From NCBI RefSeq assembly GCF_021147775.1, contig NZ_JAGTPK010000005.1, positions 171,285-235,284 on the forward strand: a stretch of DNA of 64,000 bases. Direction: 5' to 3'. How positions within the stretch are numbered: position 1 is the first letter of the stretch; every line of letters starts with the position of its first letter. Source of the stretch: Pseudomonas californiensis (GTDB taxonomy: Bacteria; Pseudomonadota; Gammaproteobacteria; Pseudomonadales; Pseudomonadaceae). Below are positions 18,421 through 27,713 of this stretch, piece by piece. Both the position numbers and the translations under genes were made by a program. The notes under the pieces were generated by a model. It made no database searches and was not told the DNA's origin. It saw nothing but the letters and a program-made list of their open reading frames with translations.

Positions 18421-19848
18421 TCATAACGAATTCAGAAAGGCCAACAGCGCTGCACGTTGTTCTGCGTCGTACGCCAACACTTTACGCTGCGCTGCCTGCG
18501 CTTCGCCGCCGTGCCAGAGTATCGCCTCAAGGACGTTGCGTGCGCGACCATCATGCAGCAATTGGGTGTGCCCGCTTACAGTTGCGGTCAGGCCCAGGCC
18601 CCACAGCGGTGGCGTACGCCATTCACGGCCGGTGGCTTGAAACTCGGTGCGGTTATCCGCCAGCCCTTCGCCCATGTCATGCAGTAACAGGTCGCTGTAG
18701 GGGCGAATGTGCTGATTGGCCAGCTCCGGCTCCGCCGCGTCGGCGCGGGTCTTGAAGGATGGCGCGTGGCATTGCTGGCAGCCCGCTTCGAAAAACAGGT
18801 TTTTACCTGCCAGCACCTGCGGGTCATCAACCTTGCGCCGCGCAGGCACGCCGAGGTTGCGGGTGTAGAACTCGACCAGCCGCAGAATATTGTCGCTGAC
18901 CTCCGGTTCACCTTCGGGGCCGTTGCCATTGGGCGCGCTCAGGCAGTCGGTCTGGGTGGGTGTGCAGTCGTCGTAGCGGCGCAGGCTGGTCGTCAGCCCC
19001 ATATCACCTGAAAATGCATGGACATTCTGCTGATTGAGGTTGGGTTGCCCGGCTTTCCAGCCAAACCGGCCCATGACCACTTTTTGTTGCGCATCATCCC
19101 AGACCCAGTTGGCGCGCCCGGAGATACCATCACCGTCTTTGTCATCCGGGTCGGCGTTGGCAAGGATCGCTTCGTCAGGGATGGCCTCGAGCAGTCCGAG
19201 GCCAATCATGGGCGGTGCGATACGGGCTGACACATGGGTTTGCGGGTGCATGGGGCCGTAGCCCAACTGAGTGATCTGCAGCGTCGGCTGTCGCAGCTCG
19301 ACCGCAGTACCGTCACGCAGGTTGACGGTCAGCGTGTCGTACTCGACGCGCACCTTGCCTTCGGGCGCGACACCAGGGTTGGCCATGTCCTGCAACTGAC
19401 CACCGTAGGTCGGCTCGGGCAACACACCGTTGCGCTGAATGAGGTCGGCGTAGGCAGGGTCGTCCGGAATCGAAAGCCTGACCAGCATGGACACCGCATT
19501 GGTATCGCCCGCCTCGGGCGGATGACCGCGTCCATCCTTGATGTGACAATTCTGACAGGCATTGGTGTTGAACAGCGGGCCAAGGCCGTCGCGGGCCGTG
19601 GTAGTCGATGGCGCTATCACCCAAGGGCTGCGAAAGAAGCTGTTGCCCACGCTGAAGTCCAGGCGCCGCACTGGCGAGAGATTGGCGGACGGCATCGAGA
19701 ACGCGTTCTGGTCACTTTTTCTGACCGTTGCGCTGCCGCCGGACAAGGCTTCCCCGGGCTGCGCATGGGTAAATTGCGGGTCGTCATCGCACGCGCTCAC
19801 GACCAGAGTCGCAAGCAGCGCAAGGGATAGACGAAACCGCGTATTCAT
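18421..19848 (-). CDS. Di-haem cytochrome-like oxidoreductase (DUF1111)
   Basis: A 475-residue exported protein with a lipoprotein-type signal (LLATLVVSAC) and two CxxCH haem-binding sites, CQNCH (about residue 100) and CQQCH (about residue 360). This is the pattern of the DUF1111 / di-haem oxidoreductase family related to bacterial cytochrome c peroxidases. The ATG at 19848 is preferred because AGGA precedes it at a normal distance, unlike the ATG two codons upstream. It is encoded between two imelysin genes; co-occurrence of a haem oxidoreductase with imelysins recalls EfeUOB-like iron uptake systems, but the reaction is not known. Confidence 0.83.
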   Translation of the reverse strand: MNTRFRLSLALLATLVVSACDDDPQFTHAQPGEALSGGSATVRKSDQNAFSMPSANLSPVRRLDFSVGNSFFRSPWVIAPSTTTARDGLGPLFNTNACQNCHIKDGRGHPPEAGDTNAVSMLVRLSIPDDPAYADLIQRNGVLPEPTYGGQLQDMANPGVAPEGKVRVEYDTLTVNLRDGTAVELRQPTLQITQLGYGPMHPQTHVSARIAPPMIGLGLLEAIPDEAILANADPDDKDGDGISGRANWVWDDAQQKVVMGRFGWKAGQPNLNQQNVHAFSGDMGLTTSLRRYDDCTPTQTDCLSAPNGNGPEGEPEVSDNILRLVEFYTRNLGVPARRKVDDPQVLAGKNLFFEAGCQQCHAPSFKTRADAAEPELANQHIRPYSDLLLHDMGEGLADNRTEFQATGREWRTPPLWGLGLTATVSGHTQLLHDGRARNVLEAILWHGGEAQAAQRKVLAYDAEQRAALLAFLNSL

Positions 19849-20010
19849 ACACATCCTGCAACGGGACGAAAATCGGGGCGTGCAAGCTTATCAGCCTGAT
19901 GCGGTTTGAATAAGAGGGATTATCGTTTGCTGCATATTACGCAACGTGCTGTAACGAATTGATGGGCAGGTTCGTACGATCGTTGCGTTTCAGTCTGCTA
20001 TCAAATGACC

Positions 20011-20048
20011 AGACAAAAAAATGCCGGTCAGCGTACTGACCGGCATTT
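20011..20048 (-). terminator. Intrinsic terminator after the IcmP-like gene
   Basis: AAATGCCGGTCAG (loop CGTA) CTGACCGGCATTT is followed on the minus strand by seven T. It lies 22 bases after the stop of the imelysin gene and separates it from the three-gene unit downstream. Confidence 0.9.
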
Positions 20049-20069
20049 CAGGGTCTCACCAGGCGTTGA

Positions 20070-21437
20070 TCAGAACTCGTGATCAGCGTTATCCGGGTTC
20101 AGGTCTGAGATATTCAGCTTTCCAGCGGCCTGTTCGATAGCACCAGTCTGCTTGACCAGTGCAGCGATGGCGTCGCGCACAACCTGATTGCCTGCGGTGT
20201 TGCCTGCAGCAATCAACTGGTCGAAGTGCTCGCCCTTGTTGGCGTGGTCGACGATGACCTGCAGTTTGGCCTGGGTGTCGTCCAGGTCGGCACGCAGGGT
20301 GGCGTCGGTTGCCGGATCAGCCTTGGCTACCAGCGACGACAGGCTTGGGCCGCTGATCCTGGTGCCGTCGGTACGGGTATATTCGCCCAGGTAGACGTTG
20401 CGGATGCCTTTGCCGTTGTAGAAGTGCGAGTTATGCGTATTGTCGCTGAAGCAATCGTGCTCGTCTTCGCTGGAATTGGCTTCCAGTGCCACCTTCATGC
20501 GCTCGCCTGCCAGTTCGCCCAGCGACAGGCTGCCCATGCCAAACAGCATTTTGCGCAGGCCGCTTTCGCCGGATTCGGCTTCCAGAGTGGCGCGATAGTT
20601 GTCAGCGACACCGGCTTTCCAGTTGCCGGACATTTCTTCCAGATCGGTTACCAGCAGGTCAGTGACGGCCTTGAGATAAGCGCGACGACGATCATTGTGG
20701 CCGCCGGTTGCACCCGCGCCTTCCAGGTAATCGCTGGCCGGACGTGCGCCTGCGCCAGGGCCGGTGCCGTTCAGGTCCTGGCCCCACAGCAGGAATTCGA
20801 TGGCGTGGTAGCCGGTGGCAACGTTGGCTTCCGAACCGCCCAGCTCGTTCAGGCTGGCGAGTTTTTCAGGAGTGATTTCCTTGACGTCCACTTTGTCTTC
20901 GCCGACCTGGATCTCGGTGTTGGCGATGATGTTGGCAGTAGCGCCCGGGTTGCCCAGCGCGTGCTGGTAGTCTTTGGCAACGTAGTCGATCAGGCCTTCG
21001 TCCAATGGCCAGGCGTTAACCTGTCCTTCCCAGTCGTCGATGATGGTGTTGCCGAAGCGGAACACTTCGCTCTGCATGTAAGGAACGCGGGCAGCAACCC
21101 AGGCATCACGAGCAGCTTTCAGGGTTTCGTCATTGGGCTTGGCGAGAAACGCGTCAACCGTGGTACTGAGGTTTTTGGCACCGGCCTCGGCATCGCTGAA
21201 GACCGCAGAGACCATGTTCGCGTAGTTGGCGACGACGGCCTTGGCGGCAGCATCATCGGTCTGGGCGGCAGCCGCCGCCGGCGCAGCAGGTGTTGGAGCA
21301 GCAGCTGCCGGTGCCGCTGGAGCAGCAGGGGCTGCGGCCGGAGCAGGCGCAGCAGCCTTGTCCTTGCCTTCGCCACAACCGGCGAGGGAGATAGCGATGG
21401 CCAACAGACTAGCGGTTGCCAGAGGCATACGAATCAT
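20070..21437 (-). CDS. icmP: IcmP/IrpA-like imelysin (M75) lipoprotein
   Basis: A 455-residue protein with a lipoprotein signal (LAIAISLAGC). An Ala/Pro-rich linker (about residues 28-60) is followed by an imelysin domain with the intact GxHxxE motif in GYHAIEFLLWGQDL, and a second half with HDCFSDNTHNSHFYN. P. aeruginosa IcmP (PA4370) was described as an insulin-cleaving metalloproteinase of the outer membrane, while relatives are iron-regulated (IrpA). It has its own terminator, and the other three cluster genes lie downstream on the same strand. The Ala/Pro linker is unusually simple in sequence and may be length-variable. Confidence 0.85.
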   Translation of the reverse strand: MIRMPLATASLLAIAISLAGCGEGKDKAAAPAPAAAPAAPAAPAAAAPTPAAPAAAAAQTDDAAAKAVVANYANMVSAVFSDAEAGAKNLSTTVDAFLAKPNDETLKAARDAWVAARVPYMQSEVFRFGNTIIDDWEGQVNAWPLDEGLIDYVAKDYQHALGNPGATANIIANTEIQVGEDKVDVKEITPEKLASLNELGGSEANVATGYHAIEFLLWGQDLNGTGPGAGARPASDYLEGAGATGGHNDRRRAYLKAVTDLLVTDLEEMSGNWKAGVADNYRATLEAESGESGLRKMLFGMGSLSLGELAGERMKVALEANSSEDEHDCFSDNTHNSHFYNGKGIRNVYLGEYTRTDGTRISGPSLSSLVAKADPATDATLRADLDDTQAKLQVIVDHANKGEHFDQLIAAGNTAGNQVVRDAIAALVKQTGAIEQAAGKLNISDLNPDNADHEF

Positions 21438-21748
21438 GACGGAATCCTGCGTCTATAAGGGTTATGGCGGCGTGCGCCCAGAAAATCTGCGACATGATGC
21501 GAAAGATTTGCATTCGATGTAAAGGCAAAACGCCTTTCAGGTCGTGATCAGGTATTCGGCAGGTTGTAACAGTCGGTTTCAAACTGCAGATAGCGGCGGG
21601 GTTTCGTAAGCGGCGTGAACGTCAGTTGCAGGACTTTCGCCGTCAGCCGACCGGCCTGCGGGAGCGGGGGAAGTTGACCTGCGCCGCGTCAATCGAGGGC
21701 AGGTCATTCACCAATCGATCAACGTGCAGTCCATGCTCAAGGGCCGGA
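21438..21748. other. 311-base gap between bifA and the icmP-like gene
   Basis: No convincing gene. It holds the upstream region of the imelysin gene, with a weak Fur-box-like stretch at about 21496-21515 (GATGCGAAA GATTTGCATTC). An inverted repeat, GACCTGC (21678-21684) with GCAGGTC (21700-21706), may help end bifA transcription but has no T-run. Confidence 0.4.
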
Positions 21749-23800
21749 TCAGAGAATCACGGCATTGCTGCGCAGCGTCTGTTTGAGGTAGGTCAGCAAT
21801 TCCCGGCTGGGTAGCGGTTTGCTGTACAGATAACCCTGTCCTTCATGACAACCCTCAGACACCACATACGCTTCCTGTTCGACCGTTTCGACACCCTCGG
21901 CAATGACTTGCATGCCCAGGCTTTTACCCAGCTGGATGATGGCGCGCACGATGGTTGCGTCATCGTCGTCGTCAAGCAGGTCCTGCACAAAGCTTTTGTC
22001 GATCTTGATCTTGTCCAGCGGCAGACTTTTCAAATAGCTGAGCGATGAGTAACCCGTGCCGAAGTCATCAATGGCAATCAGTGCGCCGGAGCGTCGCAGG
22101 CTGAGCAGGTGCTGGGCGGCGGTGGTGATGTCTTCCATCAGGCCGGTTTCGGTAACTTCCAGCTCCAGACTGCGTGGTGGCAGACGATAGATCTGCATCA
22201 GGTTATTGACCACGCGCGGCAGTTCCGTGTGATGCAGTTGTACAGTTGAAAGGTTGACTGCCATGCGCAAATCGACAAAGCCCTGATCGTGCCACTCACG
22301 CAGTTGGCGACAGGCCTGATCCAGCACCCATTCGCCAATGGCAATGATGGTGCCGTTCTGCTCGGCCAAGGGGATGAATACGTCCGGTGGCACCAGCCCG
22401 TGTTCCGGATGCTGCCAGCGTATCAGCGCCTCGACGCCCACGACATTCTGGTTCCGGTAGCTGATCTGCGGCTGATATACCAGATACAGCTGGTTGCGTG
22501 GCAATGCTTCACGCAGGTCCTTTTCGAGTTCGCGCCGCCTGCGCATCTCGCTGTCGACGCTGGCAATGTAAAACTGATAGCGGTTGCGAGAGCGGGCCTT
22601 TGCCAGCGTCATGGTCTGTTCGGCCTTCTGCAGCAGCTTTTCAGTGCTGTCGCCGTCCTCCGGGAACAGCGTAATTCCGATCGTGGCGCGCAGGCGGATT
22701 GATTGCTCCTCGACGGAGAAGGGCGCTTCAAGCTCGTCCAGTATGTTTTGCGCCAGTTCGGCGGCTTCATAGGGCTGCTCGATGTTGGCCTGAACCAGCG
22801 CAAATTGATCGCCGCCCAGTCGTGCCAGTGCGCCGACGCCGTCACTGTGGGCGCGCAGTCGGTCTGCCAGGGCCAATAACAACTGGTCGCCGACCTGATA
22901 ACTGAACTGCTCGTTGATCCCTTTGAAATCATCCAGCCCCACACACAGGACCGCGACCCTGTGTTGCTGGCGACCGGCGTCTTCCAGGATCTTGTCCAGG
23001 CGGGTCTGCAACTGCACCCGGTTGGGCAAGCCTGTGAGAAAGTCGAACTGCGCCATGCGCTGCAGATTGTTTTCGGCCTCGTGTCGCAGGTAGGTGTTGC
23101 GCTCGATGGAGGCCAGCAGTTGATTGGCGGTGTTGACCCAGATACCCAGTTCGTTTTTTTCGTGCCCTTTGAGCGGCGGCAGTTGGTGCTCGCTGGGGCG
23201 GTCCGGGTTGATGGCTGTAAGGTGCTCGATGATTCTGGACAGCGGTTTGGTCAGCAGCCAGTGATAGACCAGGTACAAGACCAGGCCCATCGCCATGGCT
23301 CGCAACACACCGGAGATAAATATGATCACAGCATTGATGATGAACCCTTCGCCATAGTTGGCCGTGTCCATTGTGATACGGAGGTCACCGTAGTACTCGC
23401 TGTAGGGACTGCGTCCCACCAGTTGGGTGGTAAAGCTGCGTTCCTGGCCGAGGATCAAATCGGTCAGCCAGCGCGATGGAGAGGCCTTGAGCGGACGGTC
23501 CTTTTCAGCGAGCAGGGTTTCATTCGGGTGGCCGATGGAGGCCATTCGTACTGAGTTATCCTGAAACAGGCCTTCGATGACCTGCATGCCCATTTCCCGA
23601 TCCAGGCTGTACACCGCTTGAGTCGAAGGGTCACGGAACATGTCCAGAATGCGTTCGGCATCACTTGCCACGGCCTGACGGGTCTTGTAGGCATCGTAAA
23701 CAATTTGCGCACAGCTCAATACAACCCCCACCAGCAGCGCCGAGAGCAGTACCACGCGCAATAACTTCACCGACAAGCTGTTCTTGAGTTCCAGCTTCAA
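21749..23800 (-). CDS. bifA: BifA-type c-di-GMP phosphodiesterase (degenerate GGDEF + EAL)
   Basis: A 683-residue inner-membrane protein. Membrane segments at about 12-32 and 155-180 enclose a periplasmic sensor region, followed by a HAMP-like linker. The GGDEF domain has a degenerate site (GGDQF, about 327-331). The EAL domain keeps the catalytic signature (EALIRW about 453, EVTETGL, DDFGTGYSSLSYL), so phosphodiesterase activity is expected without cyclase activity, as for P. aeruginosa BifA. It lowers c-di-GMP and so favours swarming over biofilm. Position next to sodB matches the bifA locus of other Pseudomonas. Confidence 0.93.
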   Translation of the reverse strand: MKLELKNSLSVKLLRVVLLSALLVGVVLSCAQIVYDAYKTRQAVASDAERILDMFRDPSTQAVYSLDREMGMQVIEGLFQDNSVRMASIGHPNETLLAEKDRPLKASPSRWLTDLILGQERSFTTQLVGRSPYSEYYGDLRITMDTANYGEGFIINAVIIFISGVLRAMAMGLVLYLVYHWLLTKPLSRIIEHLTAINPDRPSEHQLPPLKGHEKNELGIWVNTANQLLASIERNTYLRHEAENNLQRMAQFDFLTGLPNRVQLQTRLDKILEDAGRQQHRVAVLCVGLDDFKGINEQFSYQVGDQLLLALADRLRAHSDGVGALARLGGDQFALVQANIEQPYEAAELAQNILDELEAPFSVEEQSIRLRATIGITLFPEDGDSTEKLLQKAEQTMTLAKARSRNRYQFYIASVDSEMRRRRELEKDLREALPRNQLYLVYQPQISYRNQNVVGVEALIRWQHPEHGLVPPDVFIPLAEQNGTIIAIGEWVLDQACRQLREWHDQGFVDLRMAVNLSTVQLHHTELPRVVNNLMQIYRLPPRSLELEVTETGLMEDITTAAQHLLSLRRSGALIAIDDFGTGYSSLSYLKSLPLDKIKIDKSFVQDLLDDDDDATIVRAIIQLGKSLGMQVIAEGVETVEQEAYVVSEGCHEGQGYLYSKPLPSRELLTYLKQTLRSNAVIL

Positions 23801-24140
23801 TGGCCGTTCCTTAATTCACGTCGGGGCATATCGCCCTTTCACCCTCGGAAAACCAGGCGCAGCCGCACGATGAATCGAAACGGTTACATCCGGGCGGATC
23901 CCTGTCTGTCTAACGGGCTGTTGCCGTGGAGCTATCGAACCAAGCGATCCTACTATGTCGGACGGTTTGACGGGTAACTTGAGCGTGAGACTGGATCAAT
24001 CGCTTTTTATAGCCACTCAGCGTCGGTCCTTACAATAGCCCACGCGTATGTAACAGACAAAGGACGTCATACGCAGCCGGTCGAGCATGCTCCATGCTCG
24101 CCAAGGCTGACTTGCCAGGGAAGAGGTTATGCGCAGGCGA
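23801..24140. other. 340-base gap upstream of bifA
   Basis: No supported gene. It holds the bifA leader and promoter region; no clear operator or hairpin was recognised apart from the sodB terminator at its far end. Confidence 0.4.
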
Positions 24141-24170
24141 TAAAAAACCCGGCACAAGGCCGGGTTTTTG
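24141..24170 (-). terminator. Intrinsic terminator of sodB
   Basis: CCCGGC (loop ACAAG) GCCGGG is flanked by A6 and T5. On the minus strand it follows the sodB stop by 14 bases and ends in a T-run. Confidence 0.9.
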
Positions 24171-24183
24171 ATGACGCTGGAAA

Positions 24184-24765
24184 TCAGGCCGCGTATTGCT
24201 TGGCCACGAAATCCCAGTTCACCAGGTTCCAGAACGCTTCCACGTACTTTGGACGCAGGTTGCGGTAGTCGATGTAGTAAGCGTGTTCCCAGACGTCGCA
24301 AGTCAGCAGCGGGGTGTCGCCGCTGGTCAGCGGGTTGCCGGCGCCGATGGTGCTGGCCAGGGCCAGAGAACCGTCAGCCTTTTTCACCAGCCAGCCCCAG
24401 CCGGAACCGAAGGTGCCAATGGACGTTTTGCTGAACTCTTCCTTGAATTTCTCGAAGGAACCGAAAGCAGTGTTGATTGCTTCAGCCAGCGCGCCAGTAG
24501 GTTCGCCGCCAGCGTTTGGCGCCAGGCATTCCCAATAGAACGTGTGGTTCCAGACCTGCGCGGCGTTGTTGAAGATACCGCCCGAGGAAGTCTTGATGAT
24601 CTCTTCCAGGGTCTTGCCTTCGAACTCGGTGCCTGGCACCAGGTTGTTCAGGTTCACGACGTAGGTGTTGTGGTGCTTGTCGTGGTGATATTCCAGTGTC
24701 TCCGCCGAAATGTGCGGCACCAGAGCGTCTTTGGCGTAGGGCAGTGGTGGCAATTCAAAAGCCAT
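24184..24765 (-). CDS. sodB: Iron superoxide dismutase
   Basis: A 193-residue Fe-SOD that converts superoxide to hydrogen peroxide and oxygen in the cytoplasm. The metal ligands are visible: H27 (EYHHDKHH), H74 (WNHTFYW), and the Asp and His of [11 protein letters not shown] near the C-terminus. Gln70 in the NNAAQVWNH segment is the residue typical of iron rather than manganese enzymes. Single gene with its own terminator. In pseudomonads sodB expression rises with iron through PrrF small RNAs; nothing in this window tests that. Confidence 0.97.
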   Translation of the reverse strand: MAFELPPLPYAKDALVPHISAETLEYHHDKHHNTYVVNLNNLVPGTEFEGKTLEEIIKTSSGGIFNNAAQVWNHTFYWECLAPNAGGEPTGALAEAINTAFGSFEKFKEEFSKTSIGTFGSGWGWLVKKADGSLALASTIGAGNPLTSGDTPLLTCDVWEHAYYIDYRNLRPKYVEAFWNLVNWDFVAKQYAA

Positions 24766-24964
24766 GGTTATCTCCTATCAGGTCAATTGCGGTAATCGCT
24801 AATCGCTTGGCCGATCACGGGCGGCCAGATACAGCATGCACCGGGAGTTTTACTCTTTTGCGGCACAGACCCCGGATCATAGCACCGGCCCTGCGCCTTA
24901 ACCACGCAACAACTGTGTGGAATAGAGGTTCCAGAGCGATTGACCCAGCGGTCATGAAAAATCT

Positions 24965-25567
24965 TCAGGCTGCAATTATCAGTTGCAAAGCCACGCCGAA
25001 CATCATCACCGCGACCATCACGTCCAGCACGCGCCAGGTAGCCGGCCTTGCCAGCCAGGGCGCGAGCCACGCGGCGCCCAGCGCGAGGCAGGAAAACCAC
25101 AGCAACGATCCGCTCGCGGCGCCAGCCACGTAGGCCCCGGGCTCAGTCTGTTGTGCTCCCAGCGAGCCGATCAGCAGGACGGTGTCGAGGTAAACATGAG
25201 GATTGAGCAACGTGACGGCTAGCGCACTGAGCAGCACTGCACGGCGTGACCTCATGCCTGCCGTCTTGCCCTGCTCAAGGCTTTGCGCCGAACAGGCCCG
25301 GCGCAGCGCCTGTATGCCGTACCAGAGCAGAAAGACCACGCCGCCCCAGCGTGCAATCGCCAGTAAGGTCGGGCTGTGCACCAGCACATTGGCCAGGCCG
25401 AACACGCCTGCGGCAACCAGTAACGCATCACAGACAATGCACAGCATGGCCACCTGTAAATGGTGCTCACGGCGCAGACTCTGCGCGAGCACAAATGCGT
25501 TTTGCGTACCGATGGCCATGATCAAGCCCAGCGCGACCAGCAGGCCGTTCAGATAACTTTGCCACAT
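24965..25567 (-). CDS. argO: ArgO/LysE-type arginine (lysine) exporter
   Basis: A 200-residue inner-membrane protein with about six hydrophobic segments and the LysE-family GTQNAFVL motif near the N-terminus, plus NPHVYLDTVLLIGSLGAQ. It exports basic amino acids, mainly arginine and its toxic analogue canavanine in E. coli. It is divergent from an ArgP-type regulator 95 bases away, which is the standard arrangement for argO/lysE and their activator. Family call is firm; the exact amino acid is inferred from context. Confidence 0.9.
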   Translation of the reverse strand: MWQSYLNGLLVALGLIMAIGTQNAFVLAQSLRREHHLQVAMLCIVCDALLVAAGVFGLANVLVHSPTLLAIARWGGVVFLLWYGIQALRRACSAQSLEQGKTAGMRSRRAVLLSALAVTLLNPHVYLDTVLLIGSLGAQQTEPGAYVAGAASGSLLWFSCLALGAAWLAPWLARPATWRVLDVMVAVMMFGVALQLIIAA

Positions 25568-25662
25568 CGATAACGCTCCAGAAATCAGATCAAGATGGCC
25601 AGTCTGGTGGTGAACGCGCTATAAGGAAAACCAATAATACTGATCCTGCATTAGGAAAACTG

Positions 25663-26562
25663 ATGTTCGACTACAAGTTGCTGTCGGCGCTGGCCGCGGT
25701 GATCGAGCAAGCTGGCTTCGAGCGAGGCGCGCAAGTGCTTGGGCTTTCGCAATCGGCGGTCTCGCAACGCATCAAACTGCTGGAGGCACGCATTGGGCAG
25801 CCCGTACTGGTCAGGGCAACGCCACCGAGCCCGACTGAAATCGGTCGACGCTTGCTCAACCATGTGCAACAGGTACGCTTGCTGGAGCGTGACCTGCAAA
25901 GCCAGGTGCCTGCGCTGGATGAAGAGGGTACGCCCGAACGGTTACGAATTGCTCTGAATGCCGACAGCCTGGCCACCTGGTGGGCGCAGGCAGTGGGCGA
26001 TTTCTGCGCGGAGCACCATCTGCTGATGGATCTGGTGGTGGAGGATCAGGATGTGGGGCTCAAGCGTATGCGTGCGGGTGAGGTTGCGGCCTGCCTGTGC
26101 GGCAGTGAGCAGCCGGTTGCCGGCGCGCGTAGCCAATTGCTGGGTGCCATGCGCTATCGTGCGCTGGCCAGCCCGGCATTCATTGCGCGGAATTTTCCCG
26201 ACGGCGTAAGTGCTGAAAAACTGGTGAAGTCCGCTGCGCTGGTATTCGGCCCAGACGATTTTTTGCAGCATCGCTATTTGGCCCTGCTGGGGGTCCAAAG
26301 CGGTTTTGAGCATCATCTGTGCCCGTCTTCAGAAGGCTTCATCCGCATGATCGAAGCCGGCCTTGGTTGGGGGCTGGTGCCTGAGTTGCAGGTGCGCGAT
26401 CAACTGCAGCGTGGTGTATTGCGCGAATTGGCCCCGGAACGCTACATCGACGTGCCGTTGTACTGGCACCATTGGCGCAACGGGGGCCAGTTGCTGACCC
26501 GTCTGACCGAGCACCTGGCTCGTACATCGAGCCATTGGCTGGTGCCGCTGAGCGACGAGTGA
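25663..26562 (+). CDS. argP: ArgP/LysG LysR-type transcriptional regulator
   Basis: A 299-residue LysR-type activator. The N-terminal winged helix-turn-helix (about 1-60, GAQVLGLSQSAVSQRIKLLEARIG) is followed by a two-lobed effector domain. It is divergent from argO and should bind the 95-base spacer between them, switching export on when arginine or lysine is high. An AGGA site lies before the ATG. The ArgP assignment rests on family resemblance (VLVRATPPSPTEIGRRLL is characteristic) and on the divergent exporter. Confidence 0.9.
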   Translation: MFDYKLLSALAAVIEQAGFERGAQVLGLSQSAVSQRIKLLEARIGQPVLVRATPPSPTEIGRRLLNHVQQVRLLERDLQSQVPALDEEGTPERLRIALNADSLATWWAQAVGDFCAEHHLLMDLVVEDQDVGLKRMRAGEVAACLCGSEQPVAGARSQLLGAMRYRALASPAFIARNFPDGVSAEKLVKSAALVFGPDDFLQHRYLALLGVQSGFEHHLCPSSEGFIRMIEAGLGWGLVPELQVRDQLQRGVLRELAPERYIDVPLYWHHWRNGGQLLTRLTEHLARTSSHWLVPLSDE

Positions 26563-26634
26563 GCGTCAGTACGTTTATATGAAATCAATGTGGGCGGGCC
26601 AGGGCTCTCTCGCAACGCGTGAATGGAGCGGTAA

Positions 26635-27627
26635 ATGAAGATTCTGGTCACCGGCGCAAGCGGCTTTATTGGCGGACGCTTTGCGCGTTTTGCCCTGGAG
26701 CAGGGCATGAGCGTTCGGGTCAATGGTCGTCGTGCCGAGGGTGTGGAGCATCTGGTCAGGCGCGGCGCGGAATTCATTCAGGGCGACCTCAATGATCCGT
26801 ACCTGGTCCGGGCGCTGTGCGATGACGTCGAGGCGGTGGTGCACTGCGCCGGCGCCGTCGGTGTGTGGGGGCGCAAGCAGGATTTCATGCAGGGCAACGT
26901 GCAGGTCACCGAGAACATCGTCGAGGGCTGCCTGAAACAAAGGGTCAAAAGGCTGGTCCATCTGTCGTCACCGTCGATCTATTTTGACGGGCAGTCACAT
27001 CGGGATATTACCGAAGACCAGGTGCCCAGGCGCTTTAACAATCATTACGCGGCCACCAAGTATCTGGCGGAACAAAAGGTATTCGGTGCTGAAGAGTTCG
27101 GACTGGAAGTCATCGCGCTAAGACCTCGTTTCGTGACCGGCGCGGGCGACAACAGCATCTTCCCACGCTTGCTTCGCATGCAGCAGAAGAAGCGTTTGTC
27201 GATCGTGGGCAATGGTTTGAACGTGGTGGACTTCACCAGCATGCAGAACCTTAACGAAGCCATGTTAAGCAGTCTGCTGGCGGCAGGTTCTGCGCTGGGC
27301 AAGGCGTATAACATCAGCAATGGAACCCCGGTACCATTGTGGGATGCGATCAATTATGTGATGCGCCAGATGCAGTTGCCTCAAGTCACGCGTTACCGTT
27401 CGTATGGGCTTGCGTACACGGCTGCGGCGATCAATGAAGGGGCCTGCATGCTGTGGCCGGGTCGACCTGAACCGACGCTGTCCAGGCTTGGGATGCAGGT
27501 CATGAACAGAGATTTCACGCTTGATATCAGCCGTGCCAGGCATTATCTGGATTACCAGCCCAACGTCAGTATCTGGACGGCGCTGGATGAGTTTTGTGGC
27601 TGGTGGAAGGCCCAACAATCGATCTGA
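26635..27627 (+). CDS. NAD(P)-dependent epimerase / 3-beta-HSD-like oxidoreductase
   Basis: A 330-residue extended short-chain dehydrogenase/reductase. The N-terminal Rossmann motif is TGASGFIGGRFA (about 6-17). The catalytic Tyr and Lys are in HYAATKYLAE (Y-x3-K), with the upstream Ser in VHLSSPSIYFDG. It resembles the 3-beta-hydroxysteroid dehydrogenase/isomerase-like branch (NSIFPRLLRMQQ, LNVVDFTSMQNLNEAM) rather than sugar-nucleotide epimerases. Substrate unknown. It stands alone between argP and a coiled-coil protein; a similar gene occupies this position in P. aeruginosa. Confidence 0.82.
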   Translation: MKILVTGASGFIGGRFARFALEQGMSVRVNGRRAEGVEHLVRRGAEFIQGDLNDPYLVRALCDDVEAVVHCAGAVGVWGRKQDFMQGNVQVTENIVEGCLKQRVKRLVHLSSPSIYFDGQSHRDITEDQVPRRFNNHYAATKYLAEQKVFGAEEFGLEVIALRPRFVTGAGDNSIFPRLLRMQQKKRLSIVGNGLNVVDFTSMQNLNEAMLSSLLAAGSALGKAYNISNGTPVPLWDAINYVMRQMQLPQVTRYRSYGLAYTAAAINEGACMLWPGRPEPTLSRLGMQVMNRDFTLDISRARHYLDYQPNVSIWTALDEFCGWWKAQQSI

Positions 27628-27713
27628 GCAAAGTAGTGGCGCAGTGATGTTGCTTTTTGCGCTGTTGTTATACTGCTCAGCTTTGGTTTCAACAGCTTCT
27701 TGAAGGGTTGCTC

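Noticed and set aside
20226..21458. 410-residue open frame on the plus strand opposite the icmP-like gene
   Set aside because: The minus-strand gene has lipoprotein signal and imelysin motifs, while the plus frame is Ala/Val/Gly-rich shadow sequence.
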